Assembly: GCA_900769115.1 (NCBI GenBank)
Contig: CAAGFJ010000036.1
Span: forward strand, 1 to 12,530
DNA: 12,530 nt
Direction: 5' to 3'
DNA from: Lachnospiraceae bacterium
GTDB taxonomy: Bacteria > Bacillota > Clostridia > Lachnospirales > Lachnospiraceae
Part shown: positions 12,510-12,530 of the stretch, one piece after another
Position numbering within the stretch: position 1 is the stretch's first letter
How the letters are laid out: each line of letters opens with the position of its first letter
The notes under the pieces: model-generated
The model's database searches: none
What the model saw: only the letters and a program-made list of their open reading frames with translations
What the model was told of the DNA's origin: nothing
Position numbers and translations under genes: made by a program

Positions 12510-12530
12510 CTAACAGTTTAAATAAAAAGA

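Noticed and set aside
12330..12521. A 63-codon open frame at the right edge with a hydrophobic C-terminal half
   Set aside because: There is no usable ribosome site, it lies entirely within the palindromic element, and its codons overlap the folded arms. The open frame is best explained by chance.

Overview
The window looks like chromosome of an anaerobic low-GC Firmicute, most likely a Lachnospiraceae species (Roseburia, Agathobacter or a relative). This rests on AT-rich coding with strong AGGAGG ribosome sites, a FeoA-FeoA-FeoB-small Cys-rich protein layout, and a small acidic membrane protein paired with a P-type ATPase. It is an inference from gene style; no marker gene is present.

Left edge (1-1749): a structured, palindrome-rich sequence downstream of an ABC permease is split by a complete IS3-family (IS150-like) insertion sequence at 201-1731. 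The IS has 24-bp imperfect inverted repeats, a 3-bp target duplication (CTG), orfA and orfB in -1 relation, and its own expression-control structures. A related element lies at the far right edge (12209-12509), downstream of the regulator gene. It carries the uninterrupted version of the target, so the insertion can be read directly.

Middle, all on the minus strand (given in transcription order): a ferrous-iron uptake operon runs feoA (11568), feoA (11322), feoB (10998), a 44-aa FeoB-associated Cys-rich membrane protein (8419, easily missed) and a Cys-rich Fur-like regulator (8240), ending in an intrinsic terminator. A second unit, downstream of a Fur-box-like palindrome, encodes a 102-aa membrane-anchored acidic protein and a heavy-metal P1B ATPase and ends in a strong hairpin terminator. 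A third unit holds a putative 41-aa membrane peptide, then a MacB/LolD-like ATPase and an FtsX-type permease that have their own promoter.

Right (11821-12192, plus strand): a DtxR-family regulator is divergent from feoA. Three copies of the dyad GTTAG-N6-CTAAC occur: over the feoA -10 box, between feoA and feoB, and just after a candidate -10 upstream of the 41-aa peptide/ABC unit. This suggests a small metal regulon controlled by the neighbouring regulator, whose metal site has the Cys-Glu-His pattern of iron-sensing DtxR. The overall picture is a metal-homeostasis locus: ferrous import (Feo), candidate metal export (P1B ATPase plus a PacL-like partner), two metal-responsive regulators with unusual metal sites, and an adjacent ABC exporter of unknown substrate.
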